Shown: in pieces, positions 7,464-16,100 of the stretch | Layout: each line of letters begins with the position of its first letter | Position numbering within the stretch: position 1 is the stretch's first letter | Assembly (NCBI RefSeq): GCF_022059845.1 | Contig: NZ_CP091854.1 | Location: 165,797 to 229,796 of the forward strand | Direction: 5' to 3' | Source: Terrirubrum flagellatum | GTDB lineage: Bacteria; Pseudomonadota; Alphaproteobacteria; Rhizobiales; Beijerinckiaceae | Length of the DNA: 64,000 nt | The notes under the pieces: model-generated | The model's input: the letters and a program-made list of their open reading frames with translations, nothing else | Told to the model about the DNA's origin: nothing | Database searches by the model: none | Position numbers and translations under genes: made by a program

Positions 7464-9593
7464 ATGCGCATCGCCCGTTATGGCGCGGCTGTCGCCGCCA
7501 TTCTGTTTCTTGCCGCAGGATCAGCCGCGGCGCGCATCACACGCATCGAGATCACGAAGACGGAGCCCGCCTATGGCGGACAGAGTTTCGGCGCGGTCGG
7601 CGCCTATGAGCGCGTCATCGGCAAGGCCTATGGCGAGGTCGATCCGGAGGCTGCTGCGAATGCGCGCATCCAGGATCTGAAACTCGCACCGCGCAATGCG
7701 AAAGGCTTGGTCGAATATTCGACCGACATCGATATCCTGAGGCCGAAGGACGCCGACAAGGGCAATGGCGTCCTGCTCTTCAATATTCTCAACCGCGGCA
7801 ACAAGGGGCTCGTGAATCCGTTCAATCTCGGCGACATCGGCGTCGTCGCCGACATGAACGCCGTGACGAAAGCAGGCGATGGATTTCTGGAGCGGCAGGG
7901 CTTCACGCTGATCTGGTTCGGCTGGCAGGCGGATATTCTGCCCGGCATGGATCGCATGACGATGAAGGTTCCCGCCGCGACCGGTCCGGGCGGCGCGCCG
8001 ATCACGGGCGTCGTGCGCGCCGAACTCATCGTGCAGGCGGCGACGAAGACGCTCAATCTGTCGAGCGGCTGGTTCACCGGCCTCACGCATGATTCCTATC
8101 CGACGGTCAGCCTCGACAATCAGACGCCGCTTGCCGACGGGTTTGTTCCCACTCTCACAGTGCGCGCGAAGGAGAATGCGCCGCGCGTTGCGATTCCGAA
8201 CACGGAATGGAGCTTCGCCGCCTGCACGGAAGGAGCGGAGCCGAAATCGGACGCGAAGAAAATCTGCCTGCCCGCAGGCTTCCAGCCCGGCCGCATCTAC
8301 GAACTGATTTATCGCGCCAGGGATCCGCTGGTGCTCGGCCTCGGCTACGCCGCCGCGCGCGACCTCGCAGCCTTCCTCAAGAATGCGCGGGCCGATGATT
8401 CAGGCGCTGCGAATCCGATCGCGCGCCGCGGCCAGAAGGCGATCGTGATGGGCACGTCGCAGTCGGGGCGCTTCATCCGCACTTTCATCCATCTCGGCTT
8501 CAATCGCGGCGAGGATGGCGAGCGCGTCTATGAAGGCGCGTTTCCGCATATCGGCGGCGGATTGCTGCCGCTGTCGTTGCGCTTCGCGCAGCCGGGCCGA
8601 GCTTGGGGCGATCAGATCGATCATCTCTATCCCGCCTATGACTTCCCCTTCAATTATGCGCATGTCGAGGACCCGCTGACGGGCCGCGCGCAGGGCATCT
8701 ACGATCGCTGCACGGCGACGCAGACATGCCCGCTGCTGTTTCATGCCGCGACCGCGCTGGAGATCTGGGAAGGGCGGCAGTCGCTTGGCCTCACCGATCC
8801 GCTTGGCCTGCGTGACGTGCCCGATCTGCCCTCGACGCGCACCTATATCATGGCGTCGACGCAGCACGGGCCTGCGCCCTTGCCGCTGCCGACCGCCGAG
8901 CCGTTCGGCAATTGCGCGCAGCAATCGAATCCCAATCCACACACCTTCACCATGCGCGCGCTGCTGATGGCACTGACAGGATGGGTGCGCGACGGCGTCG
9001 AGCCGCCGCCTTCGGCCGTTCCGACGATTGCGTCGGGCACGCTCGTCTCGCCTGATCTCGTGCGCTTCCCCGCCATTCCCGCAAACGCCTATGGAAATGT
9101 GCGTCGCCCGGCCGTGCGCTATCTCGGCGTCACCAATCCGCTGCATCCGCTCGATTACGGCCCGCTCTATGACGCGGCGGATGGTTCTGGCATGATCACC
9201 GTCGAGCCGCCGGCGCCAAAGCCCGGCCTTTACGGGCTGCGTGTGCCGCAGGTCGATTCCGACGGCATCGACGTTGCGGGCATTCGCAACGTCTATCTCG
9301 AAGCGCCCATCGGCACTTACACCGGCTGGAACCTGTTCCGGAAGGAGCGATTCGAGGATGGCTTCTGCAACTTCTCCGGCAGCTTCATTCCTTTCGCGCG
9401 CACGAAGCAGGAACGGCTCGACGCCGGCGATCCACGTCTGTCGCTGGAGGAGCGCTATCCCACGCCGCAGGCCTACGCCGAAGCGGTGAAGAAGGCCGCG
9501 ACGGCGCTCGTCGGCAAGCGCTTCCTGCTTCAGGAGGACGCCGATCTTCTGATCGGGCAGGCTTCGACGGAAGGCATCCGCCTCGCGCCCTGA
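7464..9593 (+). CDS. Secreted alpha/beta-hydrolase domain protein (large, function unknown)
   Basis: The 709-aa product starts with a signal peptide (MRIARYGAAVAAILFLAAGSAAA, cleaved near residue 23). It contains a nucleophile-elbow-like motif VMGTSQSGRFIR around residue 330, where Ser of GTSQSG would be catalytic. Other recognisable stretches are NILNRGNKG, FTLIWFGWQADILPG, NTEWSFAAC and MASTQHGP. These fit a family of long secreted hydrolases annotated only as alpha/beta hydrolase domain proteins, whose substrates I do not know. The ATG at 7464 follows GGGAGG; an in-frame TTG three bases earlier is less likely. It is divergent from the SorC regulator with 138 bp between them, so regulation by it is possible but unproven. 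Confidence 0.7.
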   Translation: MRIARYGAAVAAILFLAAGSAAARITRIEITKTEPAYGGQSFGAVGAYERVIGKAYGEVDPEAAANARIQDLKLAPRNAKGLVEYSTDIDILRPKDADKGNGVLLFNILNRGNKGLVNPFNLGDIGVVADMNAVTKAGDGFLERQGFTLIWFGWQADILPGMDRMTMKVPAATGPGGAPITGVVRAELIVQAATKTLNLSSGWFTGLTHDSYPTVSLDNQTPLADGFVPTLTVRAKENAPRVAIPNTEWSFAACTEGAEPKSDAKKICLPAGFQPGRIYELIYRARDPLVLGLGYAAARDLAAFLKNARADDSGAANPIARRGQKAIVMGTSQSGRFIRTFIHLGFNRGEDGERVYEGAFPHIGGGLLPLSLRFAQPGRAWGDQIDHLYPAYDFPFNYAHVEDPLTGRAQGIYDRCTATQTCPLLFHAATALEIWEGRQSLGLTDPLGLRDVPDLPSTRTYIMASTQHGPAPLPLPTAEPFGNCAQQSNPNPHTFTMRALLMALTGWVRDGVEPPPSAVPTIASGTLVSPDLVRFPAIPANAYGNVRRPAVRYLGVTNPLHPLDYGPLYDAADGSGMITVEPPAPKPGLYGLRVPQVDSDGIDVAGIRNVYLEAPIGTYTGWNLFRKERFEDGFCNFSGSFIPFARTKQERLDAGDPRLSLEERYPTPQAYAEAVKKAATALVGKRFLLQEDADLLIGQASTEGIRLAP

Positions 9594-9705
9594 GCGCGGG
9601 GCCTGATTTTGGTCGCATTTATTTCGGAGGCCGCGTTGTGGCGCGATCGCGCGCCGCAACTGAACCTTTCGCGGCTTTACGCATTAGCGGACTGTCAAAC
9701 CGCCA

Positions 9706-11502
9706 ATGACTCACGATCTCGATCTCGCCCCTATTGGAAACTGTTCGGTCAGTGCGCTGCTCGACCGGCAGGGCCGCTTCGTCTGGGCTTGCGCCCCGCG
9801 CGTCGACAGCGATCCCTTGTTTTCTAATCTTCTGAGCGGCGTCGCCGCGACCGATCCCAACGCGCGCGGCGTCTGGGCGATCGATGTCGAGAACGCCGCG
9901 ACGACGACGCAGAGCTATCTCCGCAACACGCCGATCTTGCGCACGGAGATCGTCGACAAGGATGGCGGCGCGGTCGAGATCATCGATTTCTGCCCGCGCT
10001 ATCCGCAATGGGGACGCGTCTATCGACCGATCGCCTTCCTGAGGCGCGTGCGCGCCCTGCGCGGCAGCCCGCGCATCACGGTGCGGCTGAAACCGGCCGC
10101 GGACTGGGGCGGCCGCGATGCGCCGACGACATCCGGCTCGAATCACATCCGCTATTCCTGCGCCGAACTGGTGCTGCGGCTGACGACGAATTGTCCCGCC
10201 TCGCACATCCTCAATCAGCGCACCTTCCGGCTGGAGAAGCCGCTCGGATTCTTTTTCGGTCCGGACGAGCCGCTCAACGCCGACGTGCTCTCGACGATCG
10301 ATCGCATGTTGTCGGAGACGGATTCCTACTGGCGGGAATGGGTGCGCACGCTGGCGACGCCGCTCGACTGGCAGGATGTCGTCATCCGCGCGGCGATCAC
10401 GCTGAAGCTCTGCGCCTATGAGGAGACGGGCGCGATCGTCGCGGCGCTCACCACCTCGATCCCCGAAGCGCCGAACAGCGGCCGCAACTGGGATTATCGC
10501 TACTGTTGGGTTCGCGACGCCTATTATGTCGTGCAGGCGCTCAATCGACTCGGCGCAACAGATATTCTCGAAAATTATCTCGGCTATCTCCGCAATCTCG
10601 TGCATTCCGCCAATGGCGGCCATATCCAGCCCGTTTATGGTGTGGGCTACGAGCCGGCGCTCACCGAGCGCATGATCGAGACGTTGCCGGGTTATCTCGG
10701 CATGGGCCCGGTGCGCGCCGGCAATCAGGCCTATGAGCATTATCAGCACGACGTTTACGGCCAGATCATTCTCTCCAACACGCAGGCCTTCTTCGATCAG
10801 CGCCTGCTGCGGCCCGCGACGATCTCGGATTTCGAGGCGCTGGAGAAGGTCGGCGATCGCGCCTATGCGCTGCACGATCAACCCGACGCGAGCCTCTGGG
10901 AGTTTCGCGGCCGCGCCGCGATCCACACCTATTCGGCGATCATGTGCTGGGCCGCCTGCGACCGTCTCGAGAACGCCGCGCGGGCGCTCGGCCTGATGGA
11001 TCGCGCCGAACACTGGCGGGAACGCGCAGCGGAAGTCCGCGCGAAGATCGAGAGCAGCGCCTGGAACGAAAAGATCGGGCGTTACGCCGCGAGCTTCGGC
11101 GGCGACGAGATCGACGCCAGCCTCCTGCAGCTCGTCGATCTCCGATTCCTGCCGCCTGACGATCCGCGCTATCTCGCCACGCTCGCCGCGATCGAGAAAG
11201 AGCTGAAGCACGGCGATTTTCTCTGGCGCTATAACAGGCCCGATGATTTCGGCGACCCTGAGACCGCGTTCAATGTCTGCACCTTCTGGTTCATCGAGGC
11301 GCTGCATCTCGCAGGCCGCGGCGAGGAGGCGCGCAAGCTGTTCGATTCGATGTTGAGTCGGCGCACGCAGGCGGGGCTTCTGTCGGAAGACATCAGCCTG
11401 ACCGATGGCAGGCTCTGGGGAAATTACCCCCAGACCTATTCGCTGGTCGGGCTGATCAATTGCGCCGTGCTGCTCAGCCGCCCGTGGAGCGCGGTGCGCT
11501 GA
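9706..11502 (+). CDS. Glycoside hydrolase family 15 protein (glucoamylase/trehalase-like)
   Basis: The 598-aa cytoplasmic protein has the GH15 bacterial architecture: an N-terminal beta-sandwich ([24 protein letters not shown] start typical of the family) and an (alpha/alpha)6 barrel from about residue 250. Signature stretches are [37 protein letters not shown] and [19 protein letters not shown]15 enzymes hydrolyse alpha-glucosidic bonds; some bacterial members are trehalases. It lies tail to tail with otsA (15 bp between stops), so a role in trehalose or glucan turnover is a reasonable inference. No signal peptide is seen. No good ribosome site precedes the ATG at 9706. Confidence 0.82.
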   Translation: MTHDLDLAPIGNCSVSALLDRQGRFVWACAPRVDSDPLFSNLLSGVAATDPNARGVWAIDVENAATTTQSYLRNTPILRTEIVDKDGGAVEIIDFCPRYPQWGRVYRPIAFLRRVRALRGSPRITVRLKPAADWGGRDAPTTSGSNHIRYSCAELVLRLTTNCPASHILNQRTFRLEKPLGFFFGPDEPLNADVLSTIDRMLSETDSYWREWVRTLATPLDWQDVVIRAAITLKLCAYEETGAIVAALTTSIPEAPNSGRNWDYRYCWVRDAYYVVQALNRLGATDILENYLGYLRNLVHSANGGHIQPVYGVGYEPALTERMIETLPGYLGMGPVRAGNQAYEHYQHDVYGQIILSNTQAFFDQRLLRPATISDFEALEKVGDRAYALHDQPDASLWEFRGRAAIHTYSAIMCWAACDRLENAARALGLMDRAEHWRERAAEVRAKIESSAWNEKIGRYAASFGGDEIDASLLQLVDLRFLPPDDPRYLATLAAIEKELKHGDFLWRYNRPDDFGDPETAFNVCTFWFIEALHLAGRGEEARKLFDSMLSRRTQAGLLSEDISLTDGRLWGNYPQTYSLVGLINCAVLLSRPWSAVR

Positions 11503-11517
11503 CGCGCTTCGTGGCGG

Positions 11518-12936
11518 TCACGCCGCGGGGCGCGACGCCGCCTCCGTCTCGAATTGCGGCTCCGGCGTCGCCAGCAGCGCGGTGACGAAACTGTCCCGCC
11601 AGGCGGTGACGTCATGCTGCTGCACACCATGCATCAGCGACTCCCAGCGCTGGCGCCGTTCGGCGAGTGGCATCGAGAGCGCGCGCCGCACCGCGTCCGC
11701 CACCTCCTCGCGGCTGAAGGGATTGACGATCAGCGCATCCTTCATTTGCGCGGCGGCGCCGGCGAATTCCGACAATACGAGAACGCCGGGATTGGCTGAA
11801 TCCTGTGCGGCGACATATTCCTTGGCGACGAGATTCATGCCGTCGCGATGCGGAGTGACAAGGCCGACCCGCGCGGCGCGATAGATGCCGGCGAGCTCGT
11901 CGCGCCGATAGGAGCGATTGACATAACGAATCGGCACCCATTCGATTGTAGAGAAAGCGCCGTTGATGCGGCCCGACACCATGTCGAGTTTGGCGCGAAT
12001 TTCCTGATAGGCTTCGACTTCATCGCGGCTCGGGGTTGCGATCTGCAGCAAAAAGATTTTTTCATGCAGCTCCGGGTTTTTCGTGAGCAGCTCTTCGTAA
12101 GCGAGAAAGCGGTCTTCGAGACCTTTGGAATAATCAAGCCGGTCGACGCCGACAATCATGTCGCGGCCGGCGCGGCTCTCCGTCATCTTGTCATAGACGC
12201 CGCGCGCGCGTTCGGACTCGATCGCATGCGCGAACTCCGCCGCGTCAATGCCGATCGGAAAGGCGCCGACCTTCGACTGCTTGCCGTTCAGATTGACCGT
12301 GCCGTCGGGCTCAAGCGTTCCGCCGGCGATATGCACGATGTAGTCCGTGAATGATTCGCGCGAATCCTCGGTCTGGAAGCCGATGAGATCATAGTCGAGG
12401 ATCGCTTCGACAAGATGATCATGGCCGGGAAGGATGGTGAACAGACGCCGCGCCGGCCATGGAATATGAAGAAAGAAGCCGATGCGATTTTTCACGCCGC
12501 GACGCCGGAGTTCGCGCGCCAGCGGAATCAGGTGATAATCCTGCACCCAGATGAGATCGTCCGGCTCGATGAGAGGCAGCACGGTTTCAGCAAACCGCAT
12601 ATTGACGCGCTCATAACCTTCGCTGAACGAACGGTCATATTGCGCGAGATCCATGCGAAAATGGAACAGCGGCCAGAGCGTGCGATTGGCGTAGCCGTTG
12701 TAATATTCCTGACGATCCTGTTCTTCGAGGTCCATGAGCGCGACGGTGACGCCGCCAATTCGCTGCATCGAGAGCTGACCGGTGAATGTCTCCGTCGTAT
12801 GGCCGCTCCATCCGAACCACACGCCGGTATATTCGCGCAACGCCGCAGACAGAGCCATGGCGAGGCCGCCAGTCGTGCCGACGGCGGAATCTTCGGGCGG
12901 ATTGACCCGGTTGGAAATGACGATCAGGCGGCTCAA
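11518..12936 (-). CDS. otsA: Trehalose-6-phosphate synthase
   Basis: The 472-aa GT20 glycosyltransferase makes trehalose 6-phosphate from UDP-glucose and glucose 6-phosphate. The N-terminus reads [13 protein letters not shown], followed by [50 protein letters not shown] and [16 protein letters not shown], the standard OtsA motifs. The start is a TTG at 12936-12934 that overlaps the TGA of otsB (sequence TTGA), with GGAG 8 bases upstream inside otsB. A longer in-frame start would extend into otsB without support. The overlap implies translational coupling. Expression should follow the EcfG promoter in front of otsB. Confidence 0.93.
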   Translation of the reverse strand: MSRLIVISNRVNPPEDSAVGTTGGLAMALSAALREYTGVWFGWSGHTTETFTGQLSMQRIGGVTVALMDLEEQDRQEYYNGYANRTLWPLFHFRMDLAQYDRSFSEGYERVNMRFAETVLPLIEPDDLIWVQDYHLIPLARELRRRGVKNRIGFFLHIPWPARRLFTILPGHDHLVEAILDYDLIGFQTEDSRESFTDYIVHIAGGTLEPDGTVNLNGKQSKVGAFPIGIDAAEFAHAIESERARGVYDKMTESRAGRDMIVGVDRLDYSKGLEDRFLAYEELLTKNPELHEKIFLLQIATPSRDEVEAYQEIRAKLDMVSGRINGAFSTIEWVPIRYVNRSYRRDELAGIYRAARVGLVTPHRDGMNLVAKEYVAAQDSANPGVLVLSEFAGAAAQMKDALIVNPFSREEVADAVRRALSMPLAERRQRWESLMHGVQQHDVTAWRDSFVTALLATPEPQFETEAASRPAA

Positions 12937-13739
12937 CGCATCAGCTCCATGTGGAAGGTTTGATTTTCGGCGCTCTGTTCGAGCCACGCGATGACGGCGT
13001 CGACATCGGAAAGCCGCGCATGCGCGAGCGTATTCTGGCGCGAGCCGACGATAATTCCGACGCCGCCCATGGCGATCGCTGCGGCGAAGCCTTTTTCATC
13101 GGTCAAATCATCGCCGATGAAGACCGGGATGGCGCCGCGAAAGGGCGCTTCGGCCATGAACGTCTTGACCGCATCGCCCTTGTCGCGTCCCGGCGTCAGG
13201 AGCTCGACGACCATCGATCCTTCCTGCAAATGCAAACCGCAAGCGTCCGCGACATGCACGGCGATCTGGCGCGCGAGCGGGCCGATCTCGGGATTCTTGC
13301 GATAGTGCAGCGCGACGCTCAACGGCTTGACTTCGAGCACCACGCCCTGATGCGCGCGCGTGAAACTGGCGAAGAGATCAACGGCCTGCGGCAACGAACT
13401 GTGACCGGGCGTCTCGCGCACATGTCCGTAACGATCGCGCCATTGCAGACCATGCACGCCCGCGACCGTCATGATGGCGCGTTCGAGAATCCGGTCGATC
13501 TCATCGATCGAGCGCCCGCTGATCACTGCCAGACGTTCGTTCAGGATTTCATTGAGCCGGAGAAGCAGATTGGTCCGCCGCGGCGTGGGAACGACGGCCT
13601 GCGGCGTGGCCGCGAATGGCGCCAGCGTGCCGTCGAGATCGAGAAACAGCGCGCAATTCGCGACTTTCAGCGTCAGATGAGACGCCTGTTTCTCTTCATC
13701 GTCCTGTTGTTTTTGACTGGCTTGTTCGAGCACGGACAT
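12933..13739 (-). CDS. otsB: Trehalose-6-phosphate phosphatase
   Basis: This 268-aa HAD-family phosphatase carries the nucleophile motif LFLDLDGTLAPFA (about residues 32-44), the motif VISGRSIDEID and the metal-binding motif FIGDDLTDEKGF. It removes phosphate from trehalose 6-phosphate. It is first in the operon, the reverse of the E. coli nomenclature but common. The ATG at 13739 lies only about 15 bases from the -10 part of an EcfG-type promoter, so the leader should be very short, with just GAGGT before the start. Trehalose as an osmotic and desiccation protectant fits stress control. Confidence 0.92.
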   Translation of the reverse strand: MSVLEQASQKQQDDEEKQASHLTLKVANCALFLDLDGTLAPFAATPQAVVPTPRRTNLLLRLNEILNERLAVISGRSIDEIDRILERAIMTVAGVHGLQWRDRYGHVRETPGHSSLPQAVDLFASFTRAHQGVVLEVKPLSVALHYRKNPEIGPLARQIAVHVADACGLHLQEGSMVVELLTPGRDKGDAVKTFMAEAPFRGAIPVFIGDDLTDEKGFAAAIAMGGVGIIVGSRQNTLAHARLSDVDAVIAWLEQSAENQTFHMELMR

Positions 13740-13753
13740 ACCTCGGTTGGAGG

Positions 13754-13779
13754 AAACGTCCGAAATGAGGGAAAGTTCC
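13754..13779 (-). promoter_or_regulatory. EcfG (general stress sigma factor) promoter of otsBA
   Basis: On the minus strand GGAAC (13779-13775) is followed after 16 bases by CGTTT (13758-13754). This is the consensus GGAAC-N16/17-CGTT used by EcfG-type sigma factors under PhyR-NepR control in Alphaproteobacteria. It ends 15 bases before the otsB start. The GGAAC half also lies in a small palindrome (GAGGGAAAGTTCCCTC). Confidence 0.8.
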
Positions 13780-13799
13780 CTCAGAGCGAAAAATATCTG

Positions 13800-14190
13800 C
13801 GCGCGGTTATGATGACAGTCCTATTTATCGCACGCTTGATGGCAAGAATTTGATCGCGAGAATTCGCCGCTGAAAGAGATCATGCGCGACGGATCGCGTG
13901 GGCGCAACAATCAAAGCCGTGATTCAAACCCATGGCGGCTTCGAATCGGCGCCGTTTTCACGAGCGAAACGCGGCCGCCATTATGCGATCTTTATGACGT
14001 TTCGCTTCAGGCGGCATGGAAATCCTATGATCACGCGCCTTATGTGATTGGCGCACAAATCTCCGGAGGCGCGTGCGGTCAGGATCATGAACATGCGTTT
14101 TCTTCTCTGGCTCAACGCCCTGATGTCGCGGAATCTCCGCGCGCATGGACGCTCTCTCGCCTGTCCGGCACGTAAATACGCGATGCGCCA
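13800..14190. other. Intergenic stretch without recognisable content
   Basis: Between the otsB promoter and the palindromic repeat at 14191 I see no convincing gene, RNA or regulatory site. An open frame of 97 codons at 13882-14175 has no ribosome site, no recognisable motif and an arginine-rich composition typical of chance frames in GC-rich DNA. Confidence 0.5.
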
Positions 14191-14327
14191 GATCACGCCG
14201 CATTTTGATTGAATTAATCAAAATGCGGGAACGTGATCGATTCCCAAAGTTTGGAGCATGGCTCTCGCGGAGCGAACGCTTGCGTTCGTCCGGAAAACCG
14301 GTTCCCACTTTTTCGCGCCATGCTCTA
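14191..14327 (-). repeat. RIME-like palindromic intergenic repeat, copy A
   Basis: The block contains a stem-loop CGCATTTTGATT / AATCAAAATGCG (14199-14227), the core GGAACGTGATCGATTCC and, at the right end, AAAACCGGTTCCCACTTTTTCGCGCCATGCTCTA. The last portion (for example GTTCCCACTTTTTCGCG) and the stem-loop recur in inverse orientation at 62531-62644. This copy has an extra inner hairpin (GCGAACGC / GCGTTCG) near 14271-14287. Its terminal TAG is the stop codon of the small gene at 14325-14621. Similar elements in rhizobia are called RIME; the match to that name is from memory. Confidence 0.8.
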
Positions 14328-14621
14328 GCGTTTGCGCCGCGCCTTGATGCGCGCGATCGTCTCCGCATCGTCAGGCTGGATGTGACGGCCGCGCTCCATG
14401 ATCTCGAGCGAATATTCCTCGTAGGTGAGGCCGGCTTTCTCGGCCTTCTCCAAACGGAAGAGCTGGATGTCGCGCGGCTTGCGCCATGCGGCGCGATGGG
14501 CGCGCCGCCAGCAGACATAGCGGTAGATATGTCCCTCGCCCCAGGGCGGGCCTTCATAATCGTCCAGCGCCGGGCCGCCATTGTGCCCTGACGCCGGCGG
14601 CGGGACTTGCGCGTCGTCCAT
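14325..14621 (-). CDS. Small conserved hypothetical protein
   Basis: The 98-aa product begins MDDAQVPPPASGHNGGPALDD and contains the motifs GHNGGP, YVCWRRAHRAAWR and KAEKAGLTYEEYSLEIMERG. No membrane segment or signal peptide is visible and the C-terminus is very basic (IKARRKR). I recall similar GHNGGP-type small proteins in other Hyphomicrobiales but know no function. The ATG at 14621 is preceded by GGAG at 5 bases, which favours it over a longer frame starting at 14717. The TAG stop falls on the edge of the RIME-like repeat, so the repeat may have set the present C-terminus. Confidence 0.6.
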   Translation of the reverse strand: MDDAQVPPPASGHNGGPALDDYEGPPWGEGHIYRYVCWRRAHRAAWRKPRDIQLFRLEKAEKAGLTYEEYSLEIMERGRHIQPDDAETIARIKARRKR

Positions 14622-14921
14622 GAATTCTCCGTGCGAAGCGACGGCATCGTGCGGCGCGCTGATTCTGCACACAAGCGCCAAGCCCGCGCATTTGCGCTGT
14701 GGCAGGGCCGATTCCACGACATGGCGCGGCGCAAGGGGCGTTCGCGGGCGCTACGCATATTTCCGGAGTCGGATGCAGGCATGATGAAAACGGCGGGGAT
14801 CGCCTGATATCGGGCTCTGGCGCCGCGATCCGCCCGCCCCGGGGCCGAATGAACCTGGTTTACGAAACCTCTATTTAAACTTTGAGGTTCAAAAACGGGA
14901 GATTGGAGATCCGGGGTTGCG
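14622..14921. other. Intergenic region upstream of the binding protein/chemoreceptor operon
   Basis: No gene is supported here. Close to the operon, AACCTC and GAGGTT form an inverted pair around an AT-rich centre (about 14864-14889: AACCTC, TATTTAAACTTT, GAGGTT). This could be an operator or hide the promoter. No clear -35/-10 pair was identified. Confidence 0.4.
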
Positions 14922-16100
14922 ATGCGGAGGAAAGCGCTGATCGCCGCGATGCTCGGCTTCGTAACAGCGGGGCTCTGCGCGATCGCGACCGCCGCAGCGG
15001 AAACCGGCGTGAGCGCCGACAGGATCCTGTTCGGTCAGGCGGCCGTCATGGAGGGGCCGGCCTCTTCCCTCGGCAAGGGGATGCAGGAGGGCCTCCTGGC
15101 CGCCTTCGCCGAAGCGAACCGACGCGGCGGCGTGAAGGGGCGAAAGCTCGATCTGCTGAGCCGTGACGACGGTTATGAGCCCAAGCTGTCGATCGAGGCG
15201 ACGCACAGGCTGCTCGATGACGACAAGGTCTTCGCGCTGATCGGTCCCGTCGGCACGCCGACATCCGCCGCGACGCAACCTGTGGCCGCCGAAGCGGGCG
15301 CGCCTTTCATCGGCGCTTTCACCGGCGCCGAAGTGCTGCGTCAGCAAGATAAGACCAACGTCGTCAATATTCGCGCGTCCTATTTTCAGGAAACTGAAAC
15401 GATGGTCGAGCGGCTGACGAAGGATCTTGGCGTCACGCGCATCGCAGTCTTCTATCAGGACGATGCGTTCGGCCGGGCTGGCCTCGCCGGCGCGCAGCGC
15501 GCGCTCGAGCGCCGCAAGATGAATCTCGTCGCGGAAGGCTCCTATCAGCGCAACACGACAGCGGTGAAGCGCGCCCTGCTCGATGTCAGGCGTGGGCGAC
15601 CGGAAGCGGTGATCATGGTCGGCGCCTACAAGCCCTGCGCCGAGTTCATCCGGCTGGCGCGCCGCCTGGAGATGGATGCGGTGTTCGTCAACATCTCTTT
15701 CGTCGGCAGCGACGCTCTTGCGGCGGAGCTTGGCCGCGATGGCGCTGGCGTGGTGATCACGCAAGTCGCGCCGTTCCCGGGCGATGCAAAAGTTCCCATT
15801 GTCGCGCAGTATCGCGCCGCTCTCGCCGCAGCCAATCCCGCGGCGAAGCCCGGATTTGTTTCGCTTGAAGGCTATATCGTCGGCCGCGCCACGATCGCCG
15901 CGCTGGAGAGCATCGCCGGAGAGCCCGATCGCAAGACGCTCCTGAGCGCGTTCGCGAATATGCGGAATTTCGATCTCGCCGGCCTGAAGCTGACATTCGG
16001 ACCGCAGCGCAATCAGGGGATGGACCAGGTCTTTCTGACCGTGATCGACGCGGACGGCGCGTTGCGGCCCGTGACGTCGTTGAAGCGGGCGGGCGAATGA
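14922..16100 (+). CDS. Periplasmic ligand-binding protein (Leu/Ile/Val-type, peripla_BP_6)
   Basis: The 392-aa product has a signal peptide ([26 protein letters not shown], cut near residue 26) and a type I periplasmic-binding fold. Motifs include [20 protein letters not shown] at the first strand, [19 protein letters not shown] and [15 protein letters not shown]. Such proteins usually serve branched-chain amino acid, amide or aromatic-acid ABC importers. Here no permease or ATPase follows. Instead the stop overlaps the start of a chemoreceptor gene by 4 bp (ATGA). The simplest reading is a ligand receptor that presents its ligand to that chemoreceptor; the ligand is unknown. Confidence 0.8.
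   Translation: MRRKALIAAMLGFVTAGLCAIATAAAETGVSADRILFGQAAVMEGPASSLGKGMQEGLLAAFAEANRRGGVKGRKLDLLSRDDGYEPKLSIEATHRLLDDDKVFALIGPVGTPTSAATQPVAAEAGAPFIGAFTGAEVLRQQDKTNVVNIRASYFQETETMVERLTKDLGVTRIAVFYQDDAFGRAGLAGAQRALERRKMNLVAEGSYQRNTTAVKRALLDVRRGRPEAVIMVGAYKPCAEFIRLARRLEMDAVFVNISFVGSDALAAELGRDGAGVVITQVAPFPGDAKVPIVAQYRAALAAANPAAKPGFVSLEGYIVGRATIAALESIAGEPDRKTLLSAFANMRNFDLAGLKLTFGPQRNQGMDQVFLTVIDADGALRPVTSLKRAGE

Noticed and set aside
9663..9690. TGAAC-N16-CATT upstream of the GH15 gene as a possible EcfG promoter
   Set aside because: Two mismatches in the conserved boxes; not strong enough to claim, although co-control with otsBA would make sense.
9619..11307. Long minus-strand open frame opposite the GH15 gene
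   Set aside because: It is the antisense shadow of a strongly recognisable GH15 gene, has arginine- and aspartate-rich chance composition and no motifs.
13882..14175. 97-codon plus-strand open frame between otsB and the RIME-like repeat
   Set aside because: No ribosome site, no recognisable motif, and its 3' part runs up to the repeat; too weak to report as a gene.
14228..14252. GGAAC-N16-GTTT inside the repeat, resembling an EcfG promoter
   Set aside because: It lies inside a repeat, lacks the C of CGTT, the spacing to GTT is one base short, and no gene follows on that strand for about 670 bases.
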